Positions 6,855-14,437 of a stretch of 21,832 bases of DNA are shown here, in pieces (the first letter of the stretch is position 1; each line of letters opens with the position of its first letter). The position numbers and the translations under genes are program-made. The stretch comes from JBDKGV01 sp039798005 (GTDB taxonomy: Bacteria > Fibrobacterota > Fibrobacteria > UBA5070), in the NCBI GenBank assembly GCA_039798005.1, contig JBDKGV010000026.1, positions 1 through 21,832 on the forward strand, given 5' to 3'. The notes beneath the pieces are model-generated. The model saw only the letters and a list, made by a program, of their open reading frames with translations. It was not told the origin of the DNA and ran no database searches.

Positions 6855-7685
6855 CTAAGGCTTGCGGGCCACCAGGAAGCGGTCTTGGCCTTCGAGGTCC
6901 TTCACCGTCGCGACCTCCTCGAAGCCTTCGCACAGCGCACGGGTGGAATCGCCTTGATCCCAGCCGTGTTCCAGCAAGAGCCAGCCTCCCGGCTTGAGAA
7001 CGGTGCGCGCCTGTTCGACCAGGGTGCGGATCAGGTCCAAACCGTCGGCGCCGCCATCCAGGGCGAGCATGGGGTCATGCTGCACTTCGGCCGACAAGGC
7101 AGCGAGCTCGTGCGTGGCGATGTAGGGAGGGTTCGAGACCAGGATATCCAGCGAGTCCGGTGTGACAAACTCGGCAAGGTTGCCTTGGGTCAGCGGGAAC
7201 CAGATCCCAAGCGACTGGGCGTTCTTCCGGCACAGGTCCAAGGCGTCCGAGGATATGTCAGATCCTGTCATATCACTGTCGGGGAACTCGCGCTTGATGG
7301 ACAGGCCGATGCAGCCGGTCCCGACGCCCACTTCGTGGACGCGGGGCGCCTCCATCCCCTTGATGCGCGCAAGCACGAGGTCCACGAGCATCTCGGTCTC
7401 GGGGCGGGGGATCAGGGCGCGGGAATCCACGAAAAGCTCCAGGTGGCGGAAGGCCCAGGTGCCCAAGATGTGCTGCAAGGGTTCGTTCTGGCCGCGGCGC
7501 GCCACCAGCGGGCGCAGCGTGACCAGTTCTTCCTCGGTCAAGGGGCGGTCGAGCTGGAGCAGGATCTCGATGGGGGTCAGTCCCAGTCCGAAGGCAAGCA
7601 GGCGCCTGACATCGCCCTTGGCGTTCTCGATGCCCTTGCGCACCAGGAACTCCTCGGAGCGGACTAGGATCTCCCGCAGGGTCAT
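6855..7685 (-). CDS. prmC: Peptide chain release factor N5-glutamine methyltransferase
   Basis: PrmC (HemK) methylates the glutamine of the GGQ motif in release factors using S-adenosylmethionine, which raises termination efficiency. The 276-aa product has the N-terminal helical release-factor-binding domain (about 1-75), the segment LIPRPETEMLVD at 91-102, the SAM-binding loop EVGVGTGCIGL at 118-128 and the catalytic NPPY at 185-188. The common DLGTGSGCI is varied here to EVGVGTGCI. Its ATG overlaps the prfA stop as ATGA, placing enzyme and substrate in one translationally coupled unit, which is the usual bacterial arrangement. Length and motifs are complete. Confidence 0.96.
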   Translation of the reverse strand: MTLREILVRSEEFLVRKGIENAKGDVRRLLAFGLGLTPIEILLQLDRPLTEEELVTLRPLVARRGQNEPLQHILGTWAFRHLELFVDSRALIPRPETEMLVDLVLARIKGMEAPRVHEVGVGTGCIGLSIKREFPDSDMTGSDISSDALDLCRKNAQSLGIWFPLTQGNLAEFVTPDSLDILVSNPPYIATHELAALSAEVQHDPMLALDGGADGLDLIRTLVEQARTVLKPGGWLLLEHGWDQGDSTRALCEGFEEVATVKDLEGQDRFLVARKP

Positions 7686-8752
7686 GCCATGCCTTCAGGG
7701 GCCGCGAGCTTCTCCATGGAGTCGGCCAAGGCCAAGCCGTCCAGGATCTCGCGGATCTCGCCGGTCATCACGCGGTCCAGGCTGTAGAGCGTGAGTCCGA
7801 TGCGGTGGTCGGTCAGGCGGTTTTGCGGGAAGTTGTAGGTGCGGATCTTGGCGGAACGGTCGCCCGTGCCCACCGAGGACTTGCGCGCCGAGGCTTCCTT
7901 CTGTTGGCGCTCCTGCAATTCCTTGTCGTAGAGCTTGGACTGCAGCATCTTCATGGCCGTCTCGCGGTTCTGCATCTGGCTGCGTTGGGTCTGGCAGGCC
8001 GCCACAAGCCCCGAAGGGATGTGGGTGATGCGGATGGCCGATTCGGTCTTGTTCACGTGCTGACCGCCCGCGCCTTGGGCTCGGTAGGTATCCACACGCA
8101 GATCGGCAGGATTGATGGTGATCTCGATGTCGCCTTCGGCCTCGGGCAGCACCACCACCGTGGCGGCCGAGGTGTGCACGCGCCCTTGGGCCTCGGTGGC
8201 CGGCACGCGCTGCACGCGGTGCACGCCGCTTTCGTATTTGAGCTTGCCGTAGGCGCCTTCGCCGTCGATCTGAAGCACGGCTTCCTTGAAGCCGCCGACG
8301 GAGCCTTCGCTCACATCCAAGATTTGCACCTTGAGGCCGTTGATCTCGCAGTAGCGCTGGTACATGCGCACGAGGTCGCCGGCAAAGAGAGCCGCCTCGT
8401 CGCCGCCGGTTCCCTGTCGCACTTCCAGAAGGCAGCCGCCTTCGTCCACCGGGTCGCGGGGGACCATCAGAAGCTGAAGCTCCTGCTCCATGGGTTCACG
8501 GCGCGTCTCGATGTCGGCAAGCTCCCGGCGGGCCTCGGCGGCGTAGTCCGGGTCGGCCAGCATGGAGGTCCATTCCTCGATGTCCTCCCGCAGCTTCAGG
8601 TAGTCGCGGGCAAGGGCTGCGATCTTGGCCATGCGGGCATGCCGGCGGCCCAGTTCCCGAAAGCGTTTGGGGTCGGCCACCGTCTCGGGAAGCGAGAGCT
8701 CCTCTTCGGCCAGACGCAGTTCTTCCAGGACTTTTCTCGATTCCTCGATCAC
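7682..8752 (-). CDS. prfA: Peptide chain release factor 1 (RF1)
   Basis: RF1 recognises UAA and UAG in the ribosomal A site and triggers peptide release. The 356-aa product contains the coiled N-terminal domain (1-100), VRQGTGGDEAALFAGDL at 111-127, the tripeptide anticodon PAT at 184-186 (RVPATEAQGRVHTSA) that distinguishes RF1 from RF2, and the catalytic GGQ at 229-231 in GAGGQHVNKTESAIRITH. The C-terminus has the conserved RTYNFPQNRLTDHR. The start codon is GTG at 8752, overlapping the TGA of the upstream membrane-protein gene as GTGA. The family length fits. It is followed by prmC with another 4-nt overlap. Confidence 0.97.
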   Translation of the reverse strand: MIEESRKVLEELRLAEEELSLPETVADPKRFRELGRRHARMAKIAALARDYLKLREDIEEWTSMLADPDYAAEARRELADIETRREPMEQELQLLMVPRDPVDEGGCLLEVRQGTGGDEAALFAGDLVRMYQRYCEINGLKVQILDVSEGSVGGFKEAVLQIDGEGAYGKLKYESGVHRVQRVPATEAQGRVHTSAATVVVLPEAEGDIEITINPADLRVDTYRAQGAGGQHVNKTESAIRITHIPSGLVAACQTQRSQMQNRETAMKMLQSKLYDKELQERQQKEASARKSSVGTGDRSAKIRTYNFPQNRLTDHRIGLTLYSLDRVMTGEIREILDGLALADSMEKLAAPEGMA

Positions 8753-9807
8753 GACATTCCCTTCGGGGTTTCACGACGCAGCGTCAGCCAAACGACAAAT
8801 CCGGCCAAGGCGATGAACCAGAGCACCAGACGCAATAAAAACATGATCTCGGCCCCGACTTGGGGGGTGTGGCCCAATGCCTGCAAGGCTCCGGCTGCGA
8901 CGCCTTCTCCGATGCCCACGCCACCCGGGGTGGCCGGAATGGAGTTGGACAGAGCGGCAAGGGGCATGGTGGCCCCCAGGGTGACCAGCGATGCGGTGTA
9001 TCCAAGCGCCTTGGCGCAGGCGAAGCAGGCGAGGTAAAAGAGGGTCTGGATGCCCAGCGAGAGCCCCAAGGCGCGAACCAAGGTGGGCCGGGAGGCGCCG
9101 CTTTGGCGCAGGGATTCCAGGCCCTTGTTCACGGGACCCAAGAAACGGCTCCAACGCGTGGAAGACAGCCTGTCCTGGAGATTCAAGCTCAGGCGCGGGA
9201 GCACGAAGAGTCCGGCCAGAAGCGCGATGGCCATCGCCACGGCGAACAGGAAAAAGGGCAACAGGACGGTGGCATGGGTGGGGGTCTGCACGATGCAAAG
9301 GCCAAGGCAAGTGGCCCAGCCCGTGAAAAGACCCGTCATCCCGGTCAGGCGGTCGGGGATCATGGTTCCAATCGCTTGGGCCATGCCCATCTGGGTGGGC
9401 CGTGCGCTTCGGTGCAGCACCTCGGTCACCGTGCCATCGGGGTTGCGCAGGGTGGTGGATCCGGTGTCGTCGCGCAGTTCATGCCGCGACAGGATCCAAG
9501 CCTTGGCCACTTCGCCGGCGCCGTTGCCGGGAAAGATGCTGGAGAAGAAATGACCGACGAAGGTGAGCTTCTGCCCCAAGCCAAGGGGCAGTGGAAACCC
9601 CGCCGCCCGTGCGATCATCACCCAGCGATACCCCAGACCCACGAAGATCGTGGTATGGAAGATCAATGCCAAGGCGACCCATTGGGGAGAGTTTTGGAAG
9701 GCCCCCAGCACGCGTGCCGGAGCGACCAGTCCGGTCTTCCAGAGCATCCAGACCAGGAAAAGTCCCAGACCGACCTTCAGGAGGTTGAAGAAGGTCTTGC
9801 GGCTCAT
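8749..9807 (-). CDS. Lysylphosphatidylglycerol synthase TM-region-like membrane protein (UPF0104/COG0392)
   Basis: A 352-aa polytopic inner-membrane protein with about eight hydrophobic segments. The family signatures are FVGHFFSSIFPGNGAGEVAKAW at 83-104 (split around a polar loop), DRLTGM at 152-157, and the C-terminal SNSIPATPGGVGIGEG at 287-302. The family resembles the flippase half of MprF and also AglD, and has been linked to lipid or lipid-linked sugar translocation. There is no soluble transferase domain, so lysyl-PG synthesis is not implied. Residues 108-142 form a polar, probably exposed insertion after the first signature that I do not expect in the family. The ATG overlaps the DUF1015 stop as ATGA and the stop overlaps the prfA GTG, so it is the second gene of a four-gene unit. 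The substrate is unknown. Confidence 0.85.
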   Translation of the reverse strand: MSRKTFFNLLKVGLGLFLVWMLWKTGLVAPARVLGAFQNSPQWVALALIFHTTIFVGLGYRWVMIARAAGFPLPLGLGQKLTFVGHFFSSIFPGNGAGEVAKAWILSRHELRDDTGSTTLRNPDGTVTEVLHRSARPTQMGMAQAIGTMIPDRLTGMTGLFTGWATCLGLCIVQTPTHATVLLPFFLFAVAMAIALLAGLFVLPRLSLNLQDRLSSTRWSRFLGPVNKGLESLRQSGASRPTLVRALGLSLGIQTLFYLACFACAKALGYTASLVTLGATMPLAALSNSIPATPGGVGIGEGVAAGALQALGHTPQVGAEIMFLLRLVLWFIALAGFVVWLTLRRETPKGMS

Positions 9808-11111
9808 GGGCGCAGGTTCAGCGCCACAAGGCCCGACCAGATCTTGGGATGGAAGAAGGTGGACTTCTGGGGCATGCGTTCCCCCGCGCGTCCGACCGCT
9901 TCGATCTCCTCCACGGAGGTCGGGTTGACCATCACGAAAAATTGGTTCTCAGGGGTGTGATCCAGGAGGTCGGCAAGCAGGTGGCCTTCGACGACCGGGA
10001 TCACATGGGTTCCGGCCGGATAGGTGGCCGGGTCGATGCCCAGGATCTCTTCCTGCACGAGGGTCTGCAAGATGGACAGATCCAAACGGGACCATTCGGG
10101 GGTGTGACCTGCAAAGGTGCCCAAGGTGCCGCGCGGTGCGCGCACCAAAAGACATTCGGGCGAATTCTTCCAGCGCACCAGGAAAGCGTGGTGGGTAGGG
10201 GCTTCCATGGCAAGCCAGCCCTCAGCGGCTTCGGCTCCGGCCCACGGGAAGATCTCGGTCTCGAAGCGCACCTTGAGCTTTTCGTGGAGTTGCGCAAACG
10301 TGAGGGTATCGAGTCCTCGGTAGATGCGATGGATCGGTTGCACCACAAGGCCCGGGTCACAGCGGTTGACCAAGGTGGCCAAGGTGGCGCGATGCGCCAT
10401 GCCGTCGGGATCCAGCTCCGACCAGACCCGAAGCGAAGTCTCGTAGCGGTGGTGGCCGTCGGCGATCAGAAGGCTCTGGCTTGCGAACATCGATTCGATG
10501 GCGGCCAAGGCTGCAGGGTCGGTCAGTTCGTACAGGCTGTGTTCGACCGATTGGTCGTCGAGGAAACGCGCCAGTGCAGGACCGGCAAGGACGGTCTCGG
10601 AGTGGGTTTCCACGATCTTCTCCGGATCGTCGTAGAGGAAGAAGACCTGTCCCAGTTCAGCACCGGTGGCCATGGTGAGCCGGTAGCGGTCTTCCTTGGG
10701 TTCGGCCAAGGTGTGTTCGTGAGGGACGATGGCGCCACCGAAGTCTTCTGCGTGGACGCTGGCCACGATGCCGGTGCGCACGTAGCGGGAATCCACTCCG
10801 CCCACGGTGGCCGCGAAGGTCTGGCGATAGAGATAGTAGCGCGGGGTGTCGTCGGTGCGCAGGATGCCCTTGTAGAGCCATTCCTGCCAAGTCGCAGCGG
10901 CGCGCGTGTAGGTGTCGTCCTGTCCGGGAACGTCGTCGTCCTTGGTCAGACCGAAGTCAAGCTGGATGAAGTTCTTGGGGTGCTTCTCATGGAAGGCCTT
11001 TTGGCGGGCCGATGCGATGATGTCGTACGGAGGGCAGACCAGTTGTCCGAGGTCGCCACCGGCCTTAGCGGTGTCGTAGCGCACGCCCTGGAAGGGTTTC
11101 ACCATCGCCAT
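9804..11111 (-). CDS. DUF1015 family protein (COG4198), function unknown
   Basis: A 435-aa soluble protein with all marks of the DUF1015 family: VKPFQGVRY at 4-12, VCPPYDII at 25-32, the histidine-rich PHEHT at 130-134, ADGHHRYET at 217-225 and the C-terminal MPQKSTFFHPKIWSGLV. The two His clusters look like a catalytic or metal site. The family has no settled biochemical role. In other genomes it is often seen near serine biosynthesis genes, which is not the case here. The ATG at 11111 has AGGGG 4 nt upstream. A second in-frame ATG two codons on is possible. It heads the unit with the membrane protein, prfA and prmC, joined by 4-nt overlaps, and has its own leader after the csrA terminator. 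Confidence 0.9.
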   Translation of the reverse strand: MAMVKPFQGVRYDTAKAGGDLGQLVCPPYDIIASARQKAFHEKHPKNFIQLDFGLTKDDDVPGQDDTYTRAAATWQEWLYKGILRTDDTPRYYLYRQTFAATVGGVDSRYVRTGIVASVHAEDFGGAIVPHEHTLAEPKEDRYRLTMATGAELGQVFFLYDDPEKIVETHSETVLAGPALARFLDDQSVEHSLYELTDPAALAAIESMFASQSLLIADGHHRYETSLRVWSELDPDGMAHRATLATLVNRCDPGLVVQPIHRIYRGLDTLTFAQLHEKLKVRFETEIFPWAGAEAAEGWLAMEAPTHHAFLVRWKNSPECLLVRAPRGTLGTFAGHTPEWSRLDLSILQTLVQEEILGIDPATYPAGTHVIPVVEGHLLADLLDHTPENQFFVMVNPTSVEEIEAVGRAGERMPQKSTFFHPKIWSGLVALNLRP

Positions 11112-11140
11112 GCATCCCCTGCTTTCTTCCCAAGTGAGCC

Positions 11141-11168
11141 GCCAAAGTTACAAACCGCAAACTTTGGC
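11141..11168. repeat. Perfect 9-bp inverted repeat, 10-bp spacer, in the leader of the DUF1015 gene
   Basis: GCCAAAGTT at 11141-11149 and AACTTTGGC at 11160-11168 are exact reverse complements. The element lies 30 bp upstream of the DUF1015 ATG. No T-run follows, so it is an operator or a 5'-leader hairpin rather than a terminator. Confidence 0.7.
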
Positions 11169-11177
11169 AGAGAGGAG

Positions 11178-11186
11178 AGGATAGCA
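11178..11186 (-). promoter_or_regulatory. Possible extended -10 element for the DUF1015 operon
   Basis: The minus strand reads TGCTATCCT, a TGn-extended -10 with four of six hexamer matches, between the csrA terminator and the DUF1015 start. No convincing -35 is placed upstream. Transcription would start near 11171, immediately before the inverted repeat at 11141-11168. Confidence 0.3.
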
Positions 11187-11217
11187 TCATTCGCGACGCT
11201 TGGCCGGAAAAGGAACC

Positions 11218-11252
11218 AAAGAAAAACCCCGCATGAAGAAAGTCATGCAGGG
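11218..11252 (-). terminator. Rho-independent terminator of the fliW-csrA unit
   Basis: On the minus strand CCCTGCATGA pairs with TCATGCGGGG (ten pairs, one wobble) around a 6-nt loop, followed by TTTTTCTTT. It starts about 25 bp after the csrA stop codon. Confidence 0.93.
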
Positions 11253-11277
11253 CGAGGCGCGCGCGATGGGGGAGATC

Positions 11278-11526
11278 TCAATCCTGAGTGGGCCGAGCCT
11301 GGCGGAAGAAGCCGGCGATGTCGCCGAGGTTGCGCTCTCCGGTCGAGACCAGCGCCTTGCGGTTCTCGTCCTGGATGCGCTCATAGACTTCGCTGCGATA
11401 GACCGGGACCGATTGCGGTGCGGTGATGCCGATGCGGGCGCCGCGGGCATCGGATTCCAGCACCGTGATCACGATGCCTTCGCCGATGTGGATCGATTCG
11501 CCGGCCTTGCGGGAAAGGACCAGCAT
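11278..11526 (-). CDS. csrA: Carbon storage regulator CsrA
   Basis: CsrA is a dimeric RNA-binding protein that blocks or stabilises mRNAs at GGA motifs. The 82-aa product begins MLVLSRKAGESIHIGEGI and has both RNA-contacting arginines, R6 and R44 (VPVYRSEVYERI). The C-terminal tail (about 60-82) is longer than in enteric CsrA, as in FliW-antagonised CsrA proteins where the extension contributes to FliW binding. Its ATG shares one base with the fliW TGA (TGATG), giving translational coupling between regulator and antagonist. A strong terminator follows. No flagellin or hook genes, the usual neighbours, are present in the window. Confidence 0.96.
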   Translation of the reverse strand: MLVLSRKAGESIHIGEGIVITVLESDARGARIGITAPQSVPVYRSEVYERIQDENRKALVSTGERNLGDIAGFFRQARPTQD

Positions 11527-11930
11527 CAGTGAAGGATCCGCTCACGGACGGAGTAGCGCTCATCGTCGATGACGATCTGCTTGCCGATGCGGGTGCGGAT
11601 GTTGATGAAAAGCGGCCCGAGCAGGTTCGCGGTGGAGTCGGAAAGCTCCGGTGCGAAGGTCACCAGCGTGTAGAGCAGCAGGTCCCTCGGGTCCTTGACA
11701 TCCAGCTCGCGCAGCTCATGCGCGGGGATCTTGGGATCGTAGGAGGGCATGAACTGCAAGGGGTTGATCAGGATGAACTGCAGTTCCGGATCGGAGATGC
11801 AGGCCATGCAATGGAAAGGAGCGTGCTCGGGTCGTGAGTAGATCACGAACTCGCGTGCCTGCTCGAATCCGGGCAAACCCTTGGGGAAAGTGATGACATC
11901 CTCGGCTTGGTAATCGAGGATCTGACTCAT
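11526..11930 (-). CDS. fliW: Flagellar assembly factor FliW, protein antagonist of CsrA
   Basis: FliW binds CsrA allosterically and is itself titrated by flagellin in the partner-switch known from Bacillus and Campylobacter. The 134-aa product has VITFPKGLPGFEQAREFVI at 12-30, the QFILINPLQFMP strand at 51-62, the DPRDLLLYTLVT segment at 80-91 and the C-terminal GPLFINIRTRIGKQIVI. A longer in-frame start at 11960 is rejected because a strong promoter places the transcript 5' end near 11956. The start at 11930 is inside the transcript and matches the family N-terminus. The leader would then be only about 26 nt, with a weak ribosome site. Confidence 0.95.
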   Translation of the reverse strand: MSQILDYQAEDVITFPKGLPGFEQAREFVIYSRPEHAPFHCMACISDPELQFILINPLQFMPSYDPKIPAHELRELDVKDPRDLLLYTLVTFAPELSDSTANLLGPLFINIRTRIGKQIVIDDERYSVRERILH

Positions 11931-11962
11931 TGGAGGGGTCTCATCGCATGGCGCATGCATTG

Positions 11963-11991
11963 ATTGTACATCGCAAGTCCATATTTCTCAA
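11963..11991 (-). promoter_or_regulatory. Near-consensus sigma-70 promoter of fliW-csrA
   Basis: On the minus strand TTGAGA (11991-11986), a 17-nt spacer and TACAAT (11968-11963) give five of six matches at each hexamer. It lies directly after the stop of the upstream PLP-enzyme gene. Predicted transcription start is near 11956. This is not a sigma-28 or sigma-54 flagellar promoter. Confidence 0.75.
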
Positions 11992-12012
11992 GGAGTTGTA
12001 TGAAATCTTGCA

Positions 12013-13170
12013 TCAACTTTTTGCAAAGTCCAAGGCTTGGGAAACATCGGCCTTGAGGTCCTCAAGGTCTTCCAGCCCGACGGAGAAGCGCACCACGCCA
12101 TCGGTGATGCCACGGCGCAGACGCTCCGATGCAGGCATGGCGGCATGGCTCATGGTGATGGGCCAGCTGGCGATGGTTTCCACGCCACCCAGGCTTACCC
12201 CGACCAAAGGCAGCTTCAATGCCTGCAAGAAGGTCTTGGCGTGGGTACGGGAGGGCAAGCGCAGCGAGAGGACGGCACCCGAACCGGTGGCTTGGGAGGC
12301 GTGCAGTGCATGACCTTCGTGACTGGACAGGCCGGGGTAGAACACCTGCTCGACCAGTGGTTGATTCTCAAGCCATGCGGCCAAAAGCCCTGCAGACTTG
12401 CTTTGGGCCTCCATGCGCACGCCCAAGGTGCGCATGCCGCGAAGCACAAGCCAAGAATCCTGCACGCCCAAGATGGCCCCGAAGGCATTTTGCACAAAGC
12501 GCAAACGCTTGCCCAATTCCTTGGTGCGCGTCACGGCAAGGCCTGCGACCACGTCGGAGTGCCCTCCCAAGAACTTGGTGGCGCTATGGACCACGATGTC
12601 AAACCCAAGCTCAAGAGGCCGGGTCAGCCATGGCGTCTGGAAGGTGTTGTCGGTGATGGAGATCAATTCGTGCCGGCGGGCGATCTCGGCGCAGGCGCGC
12701 AGGTCGGTGATCTTGAGGAGCGGATTCGACGGGGTCTCCACGAAGAGGCCGCGCGTCTTGGGGGTGATGGCGGCCTCGAGCCGGTTCGGATCGGAGGCAT
12801 CGACCCAGCTCACCTCAAGGCCCCATTGCTTGAACAGGGTGGAAAGCACCCGGAAGGTGCCTCCATAGACGTCCTCGGCCACCACCAGATGGTCGCCGGG
12901 CTGGAAGAGCATCAGGGTGCTGGAGGTCGCGGCCATGCCGCTTCCAAAGGCCACGCCGGTCTCGCCGCGCTCAAGCGATGCGATGGTCTCCTCCAAGGCG
13001 GCGCGGGTGGGATTGCCGCTGCGGGCGTAGTCCCATTCTCCCAGGTGCTCGGGGTCGGGCTGGTGGAAGGTGCTGGCCTGGTAGAGCGGAATGCTGGAGG
13101 CACCGGTGTAGCGGTCTTGCAGCGGGCCACCGTGCAGCAGGCGGGTGGATTCTCCGGTGAAGTCCTGCAT
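12013..13170 (-). CDS. Cys/Met metabolism PLP enzyme (cystathionine beta-lyase/gamma-lyase or gamma-synthase type), copy 2
   Basis: A 385-aa fold-type I PLP enzyme of the MetB/MetC family in the methionine-cysteine pathway. Landmarks are SIPLYQASTF at 26-35, DYARSGNPTR at 47-56 (Tyr and Arg contacting PLP of the neighbour subunit), GSGMAATSS at 77-85, ETPSNPLLKITDL at 145-157, DNTFQTPWLTRPLELG at 174-189 and the Schiff-base lysine K199 in HSATKFLGGHSD. The C-terminal SLGGVETI and SVGLED are intact. The start ATG shares one base with the stop of the upstream paralogue (TGATG). Tandem family members often divide gamma-synthase and lyase work, but sequence reading alone does not decide which is which. 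Confidence 0.9.
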   Translation of the reverse strand: MQDFTGESTRLLHGGPLQDRYTGASSIPLYQASTFHQPDPEHLGEWDYARSGNPTRAALEETIASLERGETGVAFGSGMAATSSTLMLFQPGDHLVVAEDVYGGTFRVLSTLFKQWGLEVSWVDASDPNRLEAAITPKTRGLFVETPSNPLLKITDLRACAEIARRHELISITDNTFQTPWLTRPLELGFDIVVHSATKFLGGHSDVVAGLAVTRTKELGKRLRFVQNAFGAILGVQDSWLVLRGMRTLGVRMEAQSKSAGLLAAWLENQPLVEQVFYPGLSSHEGHALHASQATGSGAVLSLRLPSRTHAKTFLQALKLPLVGVSLGGVETIASWPITMSHAAMPASERLRRGITDGVVRFSVGLEDLEDLKADVSQALDFAKS

Positions 13171-14342
13171 CAGACCTCCAAGGCCTGGGCGAGGTCGGCC
13201 ACCAGGTCATCGATGTGCTCGATGCCCACGGAAAGGCGCAGCAGGCGATCGTTCACGCCCAACCGCTCGCGCACCTCCACGGCAATGTCGGCATGGGTCT
13301 GCAGCACGGGGAAGGTGATGAGCGATTCCACGCCGCCCAAGGACTCCGCGTACATCCACACCTTCACGCGTTCCAGGATCTGCTTCACAAGTGCAGGGTC
13401 GTCCACTTCGATGGAAAGCATGCCCCCAAAGCCGTTGGATTGGCTGCGATGGAGCGCGTGGCCGGGATGGTCGGCAAGCCCCGGGTAATGGACCTTCACG
13501 ACGCGGGGATGGGCCCAGAGCCAATGGGCCAGGGCCGAGGCGTTCTCCTCTTGGCGCGCAAGGCGCAAGGGCAGGGTCTTGAGGCTGCGCAACAAAAGCC
13601 AGCTGTCCTCGGGGCCGAGCACGGCGCCAGTGGTGTTCTGCAGCCAGCCCAGGCGCTCTGCAAGCTCGGGCGTGCGCGCGGCCAGCACGCCGCACAAGAG
13701 GTCGTTGTGGCCACCGAGGTACTTGGTTCCGCTGAAAAGCACGACATCCGCGCCCAGTTCCAGAGGCTTGCAAAGAAAGGCCTGGAAGGTGTTGTCGACG
13801 ATCACGATCTGGCCCAAGGCATGGGCCGCCTGCACGCTCTCGCGCAGGTCGAAGACGCGCATGACCGGATTGGTGGGCGACTCGATGAAAAGGCCCTTGG
13901 ACTCGGGAAGCAGGTGCGGTCCGAGCTTGCCGTCGGTCACCGTGAGCGGATCGATGTAGCGGATGTCCAGACCCCAGGGCCGGAAGAGGTTTTCCATGAT
14001 CCGCCATGTGCCGCCGTAGAGATCCTCGATCACCTGAATGACATCGCCCGGCTTGAACAGGCGCAGCACGCAATCCACCGCAGCCATGCCGGTGGAGAAC
14101 GCCAAGGCGCGCTCGGCGCCTTCCATGGCGGCAAGCACCGTCTCCAGTTCCTTGCGAGTCGGGTTGGAGGTGCGGGAATAATCAAAGCCGGTGGACTGGC
14201 CCACGCCGGGATGGCGGAAGGTCGCCGACTTGTAGATCGGCATCGACACGGCTCCGGTATGGCTGCACCAGCGGCTGCCGGCTTGGGCGAGTCTGGTGTG
14301 TTCGTGGAGGCCGGAGGCTTTGGGATCGTCGATGGGATTCAT
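13170..14342 (-). CDS. Cys/Met metabolism PLP enzyme (cystathionine gamma-synthase/lyase type), copy 1
   Basis: A 390-aa paralogue of the next gene. It shows SMPIYKSATFRHP at 33-45, DYSRTSNPTRKELE at 54-67, STGMAAVDCVLRLFKPGD at 83-100, ESPTNPVMRVFDL at 154-166, DNTFQAFLCKPLELG at 183-197 and the PLP lysine K207 in SGTKYLGGHND. It shares little with its neighbour beyond the family framework, so it is not a recent duplication. The frame stays open upstream to 14624, but that would run across the divergent kinase gene. The ATG at 14342 starts at the family position, although it lacks a visible Shine-Dalgarno. The pair probably works in methionine synthesis or transsulfuration. Asd, encoded further right, supplies the same aspartate family. 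Confidence 0.9.
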   Translation of the reverse strand: MNPIDDPKASGLHEHTRLAQAGSRWCSHTGAVSMPIYKSATFRHPGVGQSTGFDYSRTSNPTRKELETVLAAMEGAERALAFSTGMAAVDCVLRLFKPGDVIQVIEDLYGGTWRIMENLFRPWGLDIRYIDPLTVTDGKLGPHLLPESKGLFIESPTNPVMRVFDLRESVQAAHALGQIVIVDNTFQAFLCKPLELGADVVLFSGTKYLGGHNDLLCGVLAARTPELAERLGWLQNTTGAVLGPEDSWLLLRSLKTLPLRLARQEENASALAHWLWAHPRVVKVHYPGLADHPGHALHRSQSNGFGGMLSIEVDDPALVKQILERVKVWMYAESLGGVESLITFPVLQTHADIAVEVRERLGVNDRLLRLSVGIEHIDDLVADLAQALEV

Positions 14343-14402
14343 AGGCAAGGAACGGTACAAAATACGAGGCGACAGGGTGGACTCGAAGCTTGCAGGTTTC
14401 TC

Positions 14403-14431
14403 TTCACCGTCCATGAAAAGGGTGGTATCAT
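14403..14431 (+). promoter_or_regulatory. Possible promoter of the hybrid kinase gene
   Basis: TTCACC (14403-14408), a 17-nt spacer and TATCAT (14426-14431) match four and five positions of the sigma-70 hexamers. Transcription would begin at about 14438, the first base of the first ATG of the kinase frame, which makes that ATG leaderless or points to the ATG at 14462. Confidence 0.4.
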
Positions 14432-14437
14432 CGTCGG

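Noticed and set aside
7805..9037. A 410-codon plus-strand open frame opposite prfA and the membrane-protein gene
   Set aside because: It is opposite RF1, whose PAT and GGQ motifs are intact. The plus-strand product is His/Gly/Ala-rich without motifs.
11526..11960. A longer FliW start at 11960
   Set aside because: The promoter with -10 at 11968-11963 puts the transcript start at about 11956, after that ATG. The family N-terminus fits the ATG at 11930.
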